Shown: positions 1 to 9,014, numbered from the stretch's first letter. The stretch is DNA of 64,000 bases from Nitrospira sp. (GCA_024760545.1 CP060501.1:3364036-3428035); one strand, 5' to 3'. A program made the numbers and translations. Notes: generated by a model from the letters alone, not told the origin.

Positions 1-833
1 TTAAAGGCTTGAAGATCGGCATCATGTTTCCCAATCGGTGCGGCTTGACCAGGACTCGATTGGGGCGATGGTGTGACTGGTGCCACTGCCGCTGGGATCT
101 GCTGGACAGCAGGAACAGGTTGGGGAGCTGCAAGGACCCTCGCCAATAGCTGATAATCAATCGCGAGCGACCGATCTTCAGATTGTCCGATCCAACTGGA
201 CCGATCGTAGACGTCCGGACGCACGGCAGCCTCCGGAACGAAGGTGACTTCCCGGTCGCGCAGGCCATCCGTATCGGGAAGCGGACGTGGTTCTTTCTGA
301 GTCGTGTTGGATTTTTTCCCGGGCCGAAATCGGTACTGAGTCAGCGTGAAATGTAGCGACAGGCCGTCTGCGAAAAGATATCCCGACGTGGTTTCTCTAT
401 TCTGATTGACCTTTGGAGACTGTGAAATTTCCGGTGCGGAATAGACGTGGAATCCCACCCGCTGATTGGGAGTCGCTTGAGCGAGGGCGGTGACAATGTG
501 CGGAGTCAGGAACGCAATATCATCCTCAGAGAAAGTGCGAATATCGTTCAGGTTCGTTGACTTCAGCGCCTTGCCGAGTAACAGCAAAAGACCGGTTTTT
601 TCTTTCGTGTGGACCCCGCGCAAAATGTCTGCGACAGTTGTCTCCGACAGCTTGATGGGATGTGCGGCCTGGAAGGAGTTGGCTGAGACATTCTCAAGGA
701 ATACTGTGCCAAGAGCAGCCTCATGAATGGGCGTGGGAGGTCGAGGGCCGGCGCAGCCGACGGCTACGAAGCTCAGGCACCCAAGCATCAGAAGGCTCAG
801 AGTCTGTTTGATAGAAAAACGATGGGAACCCAT
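1..833 (-). CDS. Partial lipoprotein of unknown function (3' end outside window)
   Basis: The reading frame is open from an ATG at 833 down to base 1 with no stop, so the C-terminus is missing. The first 277 residues are visible. The N-terminus has a basic start, a hydrophobic stretch and a lipobox ending VAVGC, with Cys about residue 27, followed by a Pro-rich AGPRPPTP linker. This predicts a signal-peptidase-II lipoprotein anchored in the membrane. The C-terminal part seen here becomes rich in Pro, Ala and Gln. I do not recognise a domain. Only a weak AAGG sits before the start. It is transcribed away from the urea locus. Confidence 0.75.
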   Translation of the reverse strand, partial: MGSHRFSIKQTLSLLMLGCLSFVAVGCAGPRPPTPIHEAALGTVFLENVSANSFQAAHPIKLSETTVADILRGVHTKEKTGLLLLLGKALKSTNLNDIRTFSEDDIAFLTPHIVTALAQATPNQRVGFHVYSAPEISQSPKVNQNRETTSGYLFADGLSLHFTLTQYRFRPGKKSNTTQKEPRPLPDTDGLRDREVTFVPEAAVRPDVYDRSSWIGQSEDRSLAIDYQLLARVLAAPQPVPAVQQIPAAVAPVTPSPQSSPGQAAPIGKHDADLQAF

Positions 834-929
834 AACCTTGTGTTGTGAACTTGAACTCACGTCGCGTGTAGTGTAGCAGGAACATCGGGCAAAACAAAAG
901 ACTGTACGGGTACGACACGTAGAACGGTA

Positions 930-1027
930 GACCGTAGCCGACATGGTGCTCGAGGAGCTCGGCGGGAGTCAAGTAGCCGAAGGCTTGATGGGATCGGCAG
1001 TTGTCCGCGTTCCCAGTTGCGCTGTGC
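930..1027 (-). pseudogene. Possible remnant of a transposase/integrase C-terminus
   Basis: On the minus strand a short frame reads SHQAFGYLTPAELL. This resembles the RPHQALGYxTPAE motif near the end of the integrase core of IS3- and IS481-type transposases. No upstream DDE domain, start codon or terminal repeats are visible, so at most a decayed fragment is present. The resemblance is by eye and could be chance. Confidence 0.3.
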
Positions 1028-1535
1028 GCTTCACGGAGTAGGAAGGTCGGGGAGGCTACATCTCGTTGCGATTCCGCCCCAGATTCCCTATTTGCAAATC
1101 CTACTAAGAGCCTTCAGTAGATTCTCCAGTGTCCCTCAGGGAGCTGCCGTCGTTCATTCAGGATTTCCCCGATAGGCTAGGGAAGACTATTCTGACATGT
1201 TGAGGACAGAACACAGGCGCAAAGATTGGATGCCATATCTGAGGGAGCTAGGGACGAACGCAGACGTATCCCCACTTCTCGACTTCGCTCACGCCTCGTC
1301 GATGAAAGTCGTCAGTCTCTCAATCGGCAGGAGAAATGGTTTGCGTATCCCAAATCTGAGTTTGGTTGGGATGCCTAGGGATTCGAAGCTCTCCAGAACT
1401 CGAGAACGCTTCGTTTTCAGGCAAGGCGATTCCAAGGCATGTCATAAAGGTGCAACCATCGGTTTAGGTCTAACAACATTAATCTAGTTGCAAGTCATTA
1501 ACGTAAAATAATTATTTTGCTATAACAAAGAAGTC
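1028..1535. other. Gene-free stretch upstream of the urea locus
   Basis: No convincing gene, RNA or repeat is seen here. Short frames exist but lack ribosome binding sites and recognisable content. The last 60 bases are AT-rich, leading into the urt promoter. Confidence 0.5.
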
Positions 1536-1564
1536 TTGACGCACCGACGTAGGTTGTATACAAT
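1536..1564 (+). promoter_or_regulatory. Predicted sigma70 promoter of the urt operon with overlapping palindrome
   Basis: TTGACG at 1536-1541 and TACAAT at 1559-1564 are separated by 17 bases, close to the sigma70 consensus. The -10 box is overlapped by the perfect 10 bp palindrome TTGTATACAA (1554-1563). This resembles operators of GntR/FadR-type repressors (T-N-G-T...A-C-N-A), so repression at this promoter is plausible. It would leave a leader of about 265 nt before urtA. I see no known riboswitch in that leader. Confidence 0.6.
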
Positions 1565-1835
1565 CGCCTCGCGTTGCGGAGGAAGCGAGTTGTAATGGTA
1601 ATTAAGCGCGAGCGCAACAGCACATCACTCAAGACGCCTTCCAGACAACGAATCACGCCAAACGAAAACATTCATCCTCGGTTCTCGCTGATTAGTGGAA
1701 TAGTTCCCAGTGGTGTCTTGACGCTCTTGCGAAAGGAGGGTGGCGGGCGGCTGATCGTTCTGGAATAGTTTCAGTAGGTGGAAAGCATCAACCGGAAGTT
1801 TGCAACTCACAGCATACGAAAAGGAGTGATGCAAC

Positions 1836-3206
1836 ATGGAAATGAAAGCGCCACAGGGTTCTGAAAACGCGAAGGAGACGGAAGTTCCTACCGAAGCAGC
1901 TGGATCCTCAAGAAGAGAATTTCTTGGACAGAGTGGGCGCGTCGCAGCAGGCGTCGGCGTGGCGGCATTGTTGGGCAACCTGGGCAACTATGTGTTGTCC
2001 TACGCGGCCGGTGGGCCACCCATTAAGATCGGTGTGTTGCACTCCTTGAGCGGTACCATGGCCATCAGCGAAGTGTCGTTGCGCGACGTTGTGCTCATGG
2101 CGGTCGAGGAGATTAACAAGGCAGGCGGAGTCATGGGGCGGCAGGTTGAGGCCAAGGTTGTCGACCCTGCGTCGAATTGGGACCTCTTTGCCGAAAAAGC
2201 CAAGCAACTGCTCTTGGAAGATAAGGTGTCTGTGGTATTCGGCTGCTGGACGTCGGTCAGTCGAAAATCGGTGCTACCGGTCTTCGAAAAGAACAACGGG
2301 CTCCTCTTCTATCCCGTACAATACGAAGGTGAAGAGTGCTCTCGCAACGTGTTCTACACTGGGGCAGCAGTCAATCAACAGGCGGCGCCGGCGGTAGAAT
2401 ACTTGATGAGCCCTGAAGGAGGATCCTACAAGAAGTTTTATCTCTTAGGTACCGACTACGTCTATCCACGTACGACGAACAAAATTCTGCGCGCCATGTT
2501 GTTGGCGAAGGGAGTGCCTGCGGCCAACATCGCGGAAGAATACACGCCATTCCATCACCAGGACTATCAGACCATCTGCGGTAAGATCAAAAAGTTTGCA
2601 GCAGGCGGCGGCGCCTCTGTCATCAGCACGATCAACGGCGACAGCAACGTCCCGTTCTACAAAGAATTCGGCAACCAGGGGCTTCGCGCAGAAGATGCAC
2701 CGATTATGGCCTTCAGCGTCGCCGAGGACGAGCTGCGTGGTATGGATACCAGCGCGTTGGTCGGACATTTGGCGGCGTGGAATTATTATCAGAGTGTGGA
2801 TACGCCACAGAACAAGAAGTTTGTGGCGAATTTCAAGGCCTATTGCAAGAGGAACAACCTGCCGGACGGAGAAAATCGAGTCACCGACGATCCGATTGAG
2901 GCCGCTTATTTCGGCGTCTATGTCTGGAAACAGGCCGTCGAGAAAGCTGGTGCCATTGAGGTCGACAAGGTGCGCGCGGCTGTGTACAACCAGAAGTTCC
3001 TGGCGCCGGGTGGGGAAATCATGATGGATTGCTGCAACCAGCACACGCACAAGCCGGTGCTGATCGGAGAGATCCTGAAAGATGGCCAATTTAAGGTCGT
3101 TCACCGGTCCAAGGGGTTGGTGAAGCCTGAGCCTTGGAGTGAATACACGAATCCTGAGAAGGGCTGTGACTGGATTAACCATCAAGGTACCTATCAGAAG
3201 AAATAA
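1836..3206 (+). CDS. urtA: Urea ABC transporter, substrate-binding protein
   Basis: This 456-residue protein is the periplasmic urea-binding component of the UrtABCDE importer (HAAT family, ANF-receptor fold). The N-terminus has a twin-arginine signal: SRREFLGQ at about residues 25-32, then a hydrophobic stretch and an Ala-rich cleavage zone near residue 58. The mature part begins IKIGVLHSLSGTMA, a hallmark of FmdD/UrtA proteins. The family features GCWTSVSRKSVLPVFE and LLFYPVQYEGEE are also visible. The ATG at 1836 has AAGGAG nine bases upstream. It is the first gene of urtABCDE. Its signal peptide and ribosome binding site resemble those of ureB downstream. Confidence 0.96.
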   Translation: MEMKAPQGSENAKETEVPTEAAGSSRREFLGQSGRVAAGVGVAALLGNLGNYVLSYAAGGPPIKIGVLHSLSGTMAISEVSLRDVVLMAVEEINKAGGVMGRQVEAKVVDPASNWDLFAEKAKQLLLEDKVSVVFGCWTSVSRKSVLPVFEKNNGLLFYPVQYEGEECSRNVFYTGAAVNQQAAPAVEYLMSPEGGSYKKFYLLGTDYVYPRTTNKILRAMLLAKGVPAANIAEEYTPFHHQDYQTICGKIKKFAAGGGASVISTINGDSNVPFYKEFGNQGLRAEDAPIMAFSVAEDELRGMDTSALVGHLAAWNYYQSVDTPQNKKFVANFKAYCKRNNLPDGENRVTDDPIEAAYFGVYVWKQAVEKAGAIEVDKVRAAVYNQKFLAPGGEIMMDCCNQHTHKPVLIGEILKDGQFKVVHRSKGLVKPEPWSEYTNPEKGCDWINHQGTYQKK

Positions 3207-3265
3207 GTTCAGGATGCATAGCTGTATCTCTATTTCCTGAACTGTTCTGACGAAGGACACTGTCT

Positions 3266-3313
3266 GCAGGTAACGGACGGGAATCTCTAGAGAGGAAATT
3301 CCCGTCCTCCTGC
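3266..3313 (+). promoter_or_regulatory. Stable intercistronic hairpin between urtA and urtB
   Basis: GGACGGGAAT (3275-3284) pairs perfectly with ATTCCCGTCC (3298-3307). An outer GCAGG/CCTGC pair (3266-3270 and 3309-3313) extends the stem. No T-run follows, so it is not a classic terminator. Such structures behind binding-protein genes commonly stabilise the upstream mRNA or attenuate the downstream genes, so that the binding protein is made in excess. That role is inference here. Confidence 0.6.
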
Positions 3314-3369
3314 GGGTATCGGGTGGTTGGGTAAGGTTATAATGTCATTGGTCGTGGAGGTTATTGGTA

Positions 3370-4947
3370 ATGAGTCTAGGCCGCATCCCGAAGAGAATAC
3401 TTGTACTCATTCTGTGTACCTTTCTCCCCTTAGGGTTTGACCTACCGTCGGCGCTGGCAGTCGAGGAAGGGATCCCGGCAACTTCGGCGGTTCCTCCGCC
3501 GGCAAATCCGATCGAGAAAGCACTCATCGACATAAAGAGTGAAGACGCGACGGTCCGTAGCAATGCGGTAGCGCTTCTGATCGAAAAGGGAGATGCGAGC
3601 CTTATTCCCAAATTAGATGCGATTCGTGCGGAGGCTGATCGGGCCACCAGGCAGGCCATCAAGCCGGTTATTGATCTGCTCAAGAACCGTGCGAACCTGA
3701 CGAGTGAACAATCGGATACAAGACGGTCGGCCGCTGCCGATTTGGTGGGCACGGGTAGGTCGGAGGCTGTTACATGGCTTGAACAGGCAGCTGCAAAAGA
3801 GCAAGTGTGGTGGGTCAAGTATACGATGGAAGAGTCCGCGCAATTGATTCAGCTCCACTCTCAAGATGATGCCGTGCGTCTGACGGCTATTAAGAAACTG
3901 GGAGAGCTCAGAAGCCAGAACGGTCTGTCGGCGCTACAGGAATTAGTCCAGGCTGGTGCACAGGGTGAGGCGAACGAGCAGCAGAAGAGTTTGGCAGCAG
4001 CGGCCGAAACAGCGATCAGTCAGATTGATTCTTGGAGTTGGTGGGCAAGCTCCATTGAAACACTGTTCCGGGGAATCAGTCTCAGTTCCATCTTGCTGAT
4101 CATGTCTCTTGGCTTGGCTGTCGTTTTTGGTTTGATGGGTGTCATCAATATGGCGCATGGCGAACTGATGATGATCGGTGCATATGCCACATTCGTGACG
4201 CAACAAGCCTTTATTGCATGGTTTTCTCCTGAATCGTTCGATTGGTACTTCCCTGTGGCGTTGCCCGTTGCCTTTCTTGCGGCCGCTGCATTCGGATGGC
4301 TGCTCGAGGCCACTGTGATTCGCTTTCTCTATGGGCGCCTACTCGAAACCCTGTTGGCGACATGGGGGGTCAGTTTGATCCTGATGCAAGCCGCCCGAGT
4401 ATACTTCGGGGATCTGACGGCGGTCATTGCACCAGGTGCGCTTCGTGGCGGGGCCCAGGTGATGGTCGGAGTATATCTTCCCTACAATCGGATTTTTATC
4501 ATCATTCTTTCAATCATCTGCGTCCTGGGGATTTACTTCCTCCTCTTCCGCTCAAACCTAGGAATACGGGTGCGGGCCGTCACTCAAAACCGCAATATGA
4601 GCTCGTGTCTCGGTATCCCGACCAGGAAAGTCGATTCTTATACTTTCGCGTTTGCCTCGGGACTGGCGGGCATCGCGGGCTGGGCACTTACCATGGTCGG
4701 GAACGTCGATCCGGGTCTGGGCCAGAATTATATCGTCGATGCTTTCATGGTTGTGGTAACGGGAGGGGTGGGAAAACTCGCTGGGACGATCTGGGCTTCT
4801 TTGGGAATCGGGGGGCTGAATAAGCTGATCGAGCCGGTCAGCGGCGCTGTCTACGGAAAGGTATTTATTCTGGTCGGTGTGATCTTATTCCTGCAGTGGC
4901 GCCCTCAAGGCCTATTTGCAGCCAAAGGACGGAGCGCTGATGCCTGA
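3370..4947 (+). CDS. urtB: Urea ABC transporter, permease protein UrtB
   Basis: This 525-residue inner-membrane permease belongs to the LivH-like family. It has a signal-like N-terminus, a periplasmic helical (HEAT-like) region of about 200 residues, then a multi-helix permease domain starting near GISLSSILLIMSLGLAVVFG with the family sequence GVINMAHGELMMIGAY. The N-terminal domain is usual for UrtB. I chose the ATG at 3370 because GTGGAGG lies nine bases upstream. An in-frame TTG six bases earlier is too close to that site. The gene overlaps urtC by eight bases, indicating coupled translation. Confidence 0.95.
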   Translation: MSLGRIPKRILVLILCTFLPLGFDLPSALAVEEGIPATSAVPPPANPIEKALIDIKSEDATVRSNAVALLIEKGDASLIPKLDAIRAEADRATRQAIKPVIDLLKNRANLTSEQSDTRRSAAADLVGTGRSEAVTWLEQAAAKEQVWWVKYTMEESAQLIQLHSQDDAVRLTAIKKLGELRSQNGLSALQELVQAGAQGEANEQQKSLAAAAETAISQIDSWSWWASSIETLFRGISLSSILLIMSLGLAVVFGLMGVINMAHGELMMIGAYATFVTQQAFIAWFSPESFDWYFPVALPVAFLAAAAFGWLLEATVIRFLYGRLLETLLATWGVSLILMQAARVYFGDLTAVIAPGALRGGAQVMVGVYLPYNRIFIIILSIICVLGIYFLLFRSNLGIRVRAVTQNRNMSSCLGIPTRKVDSYTFAFASGLAGIAGWALTMVGNVDPGLGQNYIVDAFMVVVTGGVGKLAGTIWASLGIGGLNKLIEPVSGAVYGKVFILVGVILFLQWRPQGLFAAKGRSADA

Positions 4948-6073
4948 ACAAACGGTCCCACAACAAGACAGCCGCGAAACACTAGCCTTTTATGCGGCAG
5001 GCTTCATTTTCTTAGTGGTCCTGCCGTTATTGAATGTGTTGCCTTCCGAAGACTCTTGGTTCCACCTCTCCGACTTTCGATTGAATCAATTCGGCAAGTT
5101 CTTGGCCTTTGCCATCCTTGCGCTTGGATTGGATCTGATTTGGGGCTATTGCGGCGTCCTCAGTTTGGGCCAGGGAGTCTTTTTCGGCTTCGGCGCCTAT
5201 TGCATGGGGATGTATCTGGCACTGCAGATAGGCAAGGAAAGCGTGTATGGCAGCGAACTGCCGGACTTCATGGTTTGGACCCAGGTCAAGGAATTGCCCT
5301 TCTTTTGGTATCCATTCAAGAGTTTTATTGGGGGTTTCTTAGGGGCGATGCTTGTTCCGGTGATCTTCGCGACGATCTTCGGGTTTCTAGCGTTCCGCAG
5401 CAGAATTAAGGGAGTTTATTTTGCCATCATCACGCAGGCGTTGGCCTTTGCAGCCTGGCTGGTTTTCAATCGAAATGAGACACGGCTTGGCGGAACCAAC
5501 GGATTGACCGACTTCAAGCAGTTACTTGGCTTCCGGCTTTCTGATCCCTCGACGCAGCGCGGGCTTTATATCCTGACAGTCGTGGCCCTTGCCGCCTCCT
5601 ACCTCTTTTGCCGTTGGATTGTCGCCTCGCGAGCGGGAAAAGTACTTATCGCGATACGAGACAGCGAATCGCGAGTCACATTTTCGGGGTATACGCCATG
5701 GGTTTACAAGCTCTTCGTATTTGTCGTGGCGGCTGGGCTGGCAGGATTAGCAGGGATGCTGTACGTGCCGCAGGTCGGCATCATTACACCGGCACAAATC
5801 GGAGTGTTGCCGTCCCTTGAAGTGGTCATTTGGGTGGCGGTCGGAGGGCGCGGCACGTTGGTTGGCGCCATCTTGGGGGCCGTCGCCGTCAACTATGGCC
5901 GCAGTGTGTTGACGAACTATTTCCCGGAAGCCTGGCCGTTCATTCTGGGCGGACTTTTTGTGGTCGTGGTGACGTTGTTCCCGGATGGACTTATCGGCAT
6001 CATTCGTAAATTGAGTACTCGAAAGAATTCGCACTCGCCTTTAATCAAGGCTGAAGGGAGTACCGCAGCGTGA
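4940..6073 (+). CDS. urtC: Urea ABC transporter, permease protein UrtC
   Basis: This 377-residue second permease of the urea importer is LivM-like. It shows about eight to ten membrane helices and the family stretches LDLIWGYCGVLSLGQG and VAVGGRGTLVGAILGA. The ATG at 4940 overlaps the urtB stop region (ATGCCTGA) and is preceded by GGAG five bases away. A TTG frame start at 4916 is possible but less likely. It pairs with UrtB to form the transmembrane channel. The stop codon overlaps the urtD start by four bases. Confidence 0.95.
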   Translation: MPEQTVPQQDSRETLAFYAAGFIFLVVLPLLNVLPSEDSWFHLSDFRLNQFGKFLAFAILALGLDLIWGYCGVLSLGQGVFFGFGAYCMGMYLALQIGKESVYGSELPDFMVWTQVKELPFFWYPFKSFIGGFLGAMLVPVIFATIFGFLAFRSRIKGVYFAIITQALAFAAWLVFNRNETRLGGTNGLTDFKQLLGFRLSDPSTQRGLYILTVVALAASYLFCRWIVASRAGKVLIAIRDSESRVTFSGYTPWVYKLFVFVVAAGLAGLAGMLYVPQVGIITPAQIGVLPSLEVVIWVAVGGRGTLVGAILGAVAVNYGRSVLTNYFPEAWPFILGGLFVVVVTLFPDGLIGIIRKLSTRKNSHSPLIKAEGSTAA

Positions 6074-6834
6074 CGGACGGGGACTTAATTCTCAACTGCG
6101 AAAATGTGATTGTCGACTACGATGGGTTCAAGGCCCTGAACAATTGTAACTTCAGCGTCCACTACAATGAGCTCCGCGTGGTGATCGGTCCGAACGGCGC
6201 CGGCAAGACCACGTTGCTCGACGTGATTTGCGGCAAGACCAAACCGGCGTCCGGCAAGGTCATTTTCGGCAAGGACAATAATTTAGTCGGCAAGAATGCG
6301 GAGGACATCACAAAGCTCGGAGTGGGGCGTAAGTTCCAAGCCCCTTCGGTCTATGGCAACCTGTCGGTCTGGCAGAACTTGGATCTTTCAGTGAAGCGGG
6401 CGAGCAAAGGAGTCTTCCCAACGTTGGTCGGGCGTTCGTCACCGGCGGAACGAGAGCAAATCAGTGAAGTATTGGAAACCATAGGATTGACGGAGCATGC
6501 CCATGCGCGCGCCGGATCCTTATCGCATGGTCAGAAGCAGTGGCTTGAAATCGGCATGGTCATTTTGCAGGACCCTTCGCTTCTGTTAGTAGACGAACCG
6601 GTCGCCGGCATGAGCGATAAGGAGACGGAACAGACCGGCCGATTGCTGATGGCCCTTGCTAAAAAACACGCGATCGTCGTGATTGAACATGACATGGACT
6701 TTGTCCGGCAAATCGCGCGTATTGTCACCGTCTTGGCGGAGGGGACCGTCATTTGTGAAGGAACGGTCGAAAAAGTTCAGGCTGATGATCATGTCCGGGA
6801 AATCTACCTCGGTCGCGCGAAGGTCGCGCATTAA
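6070..6834 (+). CDS. urtD: Urea ABC transporter, ATP-binding protein UrtD
   Basis: This 254-residue ABC ATPase is of the LivG type. Walker A is GPNGAGKTT near residue 40. The signature LSHGQKQWLEIGM and Walker B LLLVDEPVAGM are present. The GQKQWLEI signature is typical of UrtD. It starts with GTG in a GTGA overlap with the urtC stop, with GAAGGGAG upstream. It powers urea uptake together with UrtE at the cytoplasmic face. Confidence 0.95.
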   Translation: MTDGDLILNCENVIVDYDGFKALNNCNFSVHYNELRVVIGPNGAGKTTLLDVICGKTKPASGKVIFGKDNNLVGKNAEDITKLGVGRKFQAPSVYGNLSVWQNLDLSVKRASKGVFPTLVGRSSPAEREQISEVLETIGLTEHAHARAGSLSHGQKQWLEIGMVILQDPSLLLVDEPVAGMSDKETEQTGRLLMALAKKHAIVVIEHDMDFVRQIARIVTVLAEGTVICEGTVEKVQADDHVREIYLGRAKVAH

Positions 6835-6859
6835 GTAAGGAAAAGAAAGACATTTGGCT

Positions 6860-7594
6860 ATGGCACAAGAGGCGAATCGGGTAACGCTGGTACTTGAAAA
6901 CATCAATGCGTACTATGGCGAGAGCCATATTCTTCGGAACGTTTCCTTTACGATTGATGCGGGAGAAGTGGTTTGTCTGATGGGCAGAAACGGCATGGGA
7001 AAGACGACCACATTAAAGACGTTGACAGGTTTGCTTCCCGCCCGTTCAGGGAAAATTACATTTGATGGTTCGGATATCACGCATGATCGTACAGATATCA
7101 GAGCAAGAAAGGGGCTAGCGTATGTACCGCAAGGGCGGGAAATCATCCCCCACCTGACGGTGCATCAAAACCTCCTTCTTGGGTACTGGAACCGGCCCTC
7201 CATCAGTGGTGATGTCTCCGAGAAGGAAGCCTTCGAGGAGGTCTATCATCTCTTCCCGAAGTTGACACAGATCCTCCACCGGCCCGGCGGTGTGCTCAGT
7301 GGAGGAGAGCAACAACAGCTCGCGATTGGGCGAGCCATTTTATCGAGCCCCAAGCTCTTGTTGCTAGACGAGCCGACCGAAGGAATTCAGCCGTCGATCG
7401 TCGACCAGATTGAGGATGTCATCATAGGGTTCAAGAATTCTCGGCGCTTCGCGATTCTGTTGGTCGAACAGGGCCTCCACTTCGCTGCCAGACTTGCGGA
7501 GAAGTATGTCGTCATGGCCAAAGGAGCAGTGAAGGCGCAGGGCAAGAGCACGGAGTTGAATGCGGACATGGTGAGACAACACCTGACGGTATAA
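6860..7594 (+). CDS. urtE: Urea ABC transporter, ATP-binding protein UrtE
   Basis: This 244-residue ABC ATPase is of the LivF type. Walker A is GRNGMGKTT, the signature is LSGGEQQQLAIGRA and Walker B is LLLLDEPTEGIQP. The phrase LAYVPQGREIIPHLTV is typical of UrtE. I use ATG 6860. A TTG six bases upstream is an alternative, and the purine-rich GAAAG upstream fits either. It is the last gene of the transporter operon. A gap of about 300 bases separates it from ureA. Confidence 0.93.
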   Translation: MAQEANRVTLVLENINAYYGESHILRNVSFTIDAGEVVCLMGRNGMGKTTTLKTLTGLLPARSGKITFDGSDITHDRTDIRARKGLAYVPQGREIIPHLTVHQNLLLGYWNRPSISGDVSEKEAFEEVYHLFPKLTQILHRPGGVLSGGEQQQLAIGRAILSSPKLLLLDEPTEGIQPSIVDQIEDVIIGFKNSRRFAILLVEQGLHFAARLAEKYVVMAKGAVKAQGKSTELNADMVRQHLTV

Positions 7595-7900
7595 GAGTCA
7601 GGCCGGAAAGCTGGACTCTATCTCCCGGGCTGTGGTAAGTACCCGTTGCTGGATGAGTTCGGTGCTCACTCGATACATGTTTGGTTGTTTGTAAGACGAG
7701 ACGATTAGGGTAAACAATTCCCAACCTAAGAGAGGTGGGACGGGCTGATGTATCTGGTTATGTTTAGCCGTCGGTGCAGTAGTAAGTGCTCCCCTCTCTG
7801 AACGTACTAAAATCCAATATCATCACATTTATCATCACAGTAACGGTTTGCCATTTGAAAGCAGTTGCGTCTCAAGTCTTAACCTTAGGAAGGAGGAGCT
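7595..7900 (+). other. Intergenic stretch between urtE and ureA
   Basis: No gene is seen. An imperfect hairpin built on AGAGTC/GACTCT (7594-7619) follows the urtE stop but lacks a T-run. I find no promoter with both boxes near consensus. The last bases hold the strong ribosome binding site AGGAAGGAGGAG of ureA. Whether ureA is read through from urtE or has its own promoter cannot be decided from the sequence. Confidence 0.4.
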
Positions 7901-8203
7901 ATGCGTTTAAGTCCGAGAGAGCAGGACAAGCTGATGATCTATGTTGCAGCCCAGCTTGCAACCGACCGTAAAAAGCGAGGTCTCAAGCTGAATCACCCCG
8001 AGGCGGTTGCCTACCTCACTGCCGCCGTGTTGGAAGGTATTCGTGATGGAAAAACCGTCGCTGAATTGATGACTTATGGTACACAGCTTCTTTCGCGCAA
8101 GGATGTGATGCCTGGCGTTCCTGAGATGATCCGCGAATTTCAGGTGGAAGGAACATTCCCGGATGGCACGAAGCTCGTTACCGTCCACAATCCAATCCAG
8201 TAA
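7901..8203 (+). CDS. ureA: Urease subunit gamma
   Basis: This 100-residue small urease subunit is the usual family length, with the family sequences [15 protein letters not shown] and [17 protein letters not shown] and the ending KLVTVHNPI. It forms the (alpha-beta-gamma)3 urease core with UreB and UreC, which hydrolyses urea to ammonia and carbamate. The start is fixed by a near-perfect AGGAGGAG ending two bases before the ATG, with a longer purine tract upstream. It is followed by a 142 bp gap before ureB, unusual for urease structural genes. Confidence 0.96.
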   Translation: MRLSPREQDKLMIYVAAQLATDRKKRGLKLNHPEAVAYLTAAVLEGIRDGKTVAELMTYGTQLLSRKDVMPGVPEMIREFQVEGTFPDGTKLVTVHNPIQ

Positions 8204-8345
8204 GCATGCACAAGTATATGCCCTTATATGACCTGTGCCGAACGGTAAAGGCCGACAGAGGGTGATGTCTTGAATGATTTCTTGAACACAAGGGATTGTC
8301 AGAAAAGGTTTGCGTTTTGCCGAGTATCAAAAGGAGTTAGGGAAC

Positions 8346-9014
8346 ATGAAAGCGAAAGATTCACGAGGTTTGAAGGACGTCAAAGCAGGAGAGGCTGCTC
8401 CTAAGGCTGGACCATCCAGGCGAGAGTTCCTTGCACAGGGTGGACGTGTTGCGGCGGGAATCGGGGCGATCTCGCTCTTGGGAAATGCGGGTCAACAAGG
8501 AATGGCTCATGCTGCGAATGAATCGCTGATGAGAAAAGTCAGCGGAACAGGAGGAGCTAAAATGAAGAAGCAGGATGCACCTCAGAGATCAAAGGAAGCG
8601 TTAGCCGCTGCGGTGAAAGCCGAGCTGGCGGCTCCGATCATACCCGGTGAGATTATGACGGTGGCTGGTGACATCGAGGTGTTCAAGGGGCGAGAGACAA
8701 AAGATGTGCTGGTAAAGAATTTGGGTGATCGACCAATCCAGGTTGGGTCTCACTGCCACTTCTTCGAATCCAATCGCGCGCTCAAGTTTGACCGTGAACA
8801 GGCATTCGGGTTCCGACTCGCTATTCCAGCCGGGACAGCGGTTCGGTTTGAACCAGGAGAAGAGAAAAAAGTGCCGCTCGTGGCCTTTGGCGGCAACCGA
8901 CTTGCACAAGGCGTGAACGGATTGACGGAAGGATCATTGGATGATCCAAAGGTCAAAGCCAAGGCAGTGTCACTCGCTGCTGATCGCGGATTTGGAAAAG
9001 GAGGAGCCCGGTGA
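8346..9014 (+). CDS. ureB: Urease subunit beta with N-terminal Tat-type signal extension
   Basis: Residues from about 90 to 200 are a normal UreB, with [31 protein letters not shown] and [19 protein letters not shown]. In front lies an extension of about 72 residues with SRREFLAQ (24-31), a hydrophobic stretch (about 35-55) and a possible AHA cleavage site. By hand alignment, 19 of 27 residues from the twin arginine onward match UrtA. ATG 8346 has AAGGAG nine bases upstream. An internal in-frame ATG at 8562 (Met73) has AGGAGGAG five bases upstream and would give a 150-residue cytosolic UreB. Both forms may be made. The stop overlaps the ureC start (GTGA). Confidence 0.93.
   Translation: MKAKDSRGLKDVKAGEAAPKAGPSRREFLAQGGRVAAGIGAISLLGNAGQQGMAHAANESLMRKVSGTGGAKMKKQDAPQRSKEALAAAVKAELAAPIIPGEIMTVAGDIEVFKGRETKDVLVKNLGDRPIQVGSHCHFFESNRALKFDREQAFGFRLAIPAGTAVRFEPGEEKKVPLVAFGGNRLAQGVNGLTEGSLDDPKVKAKAVSLAADRGFGKGGAR
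8549..8564 (+). promoter_or_regulatory. Internal ribosome binding site and alternative ureB start
   Basis: AGGAGGAG at 8549-8556 followed five bases later by ATG (8562-8564) lies inside the long ureB frame and in phase with it. Translation from here removes the Tat-like extension and yields an ordinary UreB. The site is stronger than the one at the upstream start. Confidence 0.7.

Noticed and set aside
1574-1768. 64-codon frame in the urtA leader
   Set aside because: It has no recognisable content, its first starts lack good ribosome binding site spacing, and the composition looks like leader sequence.
2445-3260. 271-codon minus-strand frame opposite urtA
   Set aside because: It is a shadow of urtA caused by codon bias. 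The plus strand is clearly coding.
3370-4000. HEAT-like domain fused to UrtB as a novelty
   Set aside because: A long periplasmic N-terminal region is common in UrtB proteins of other bacteria.
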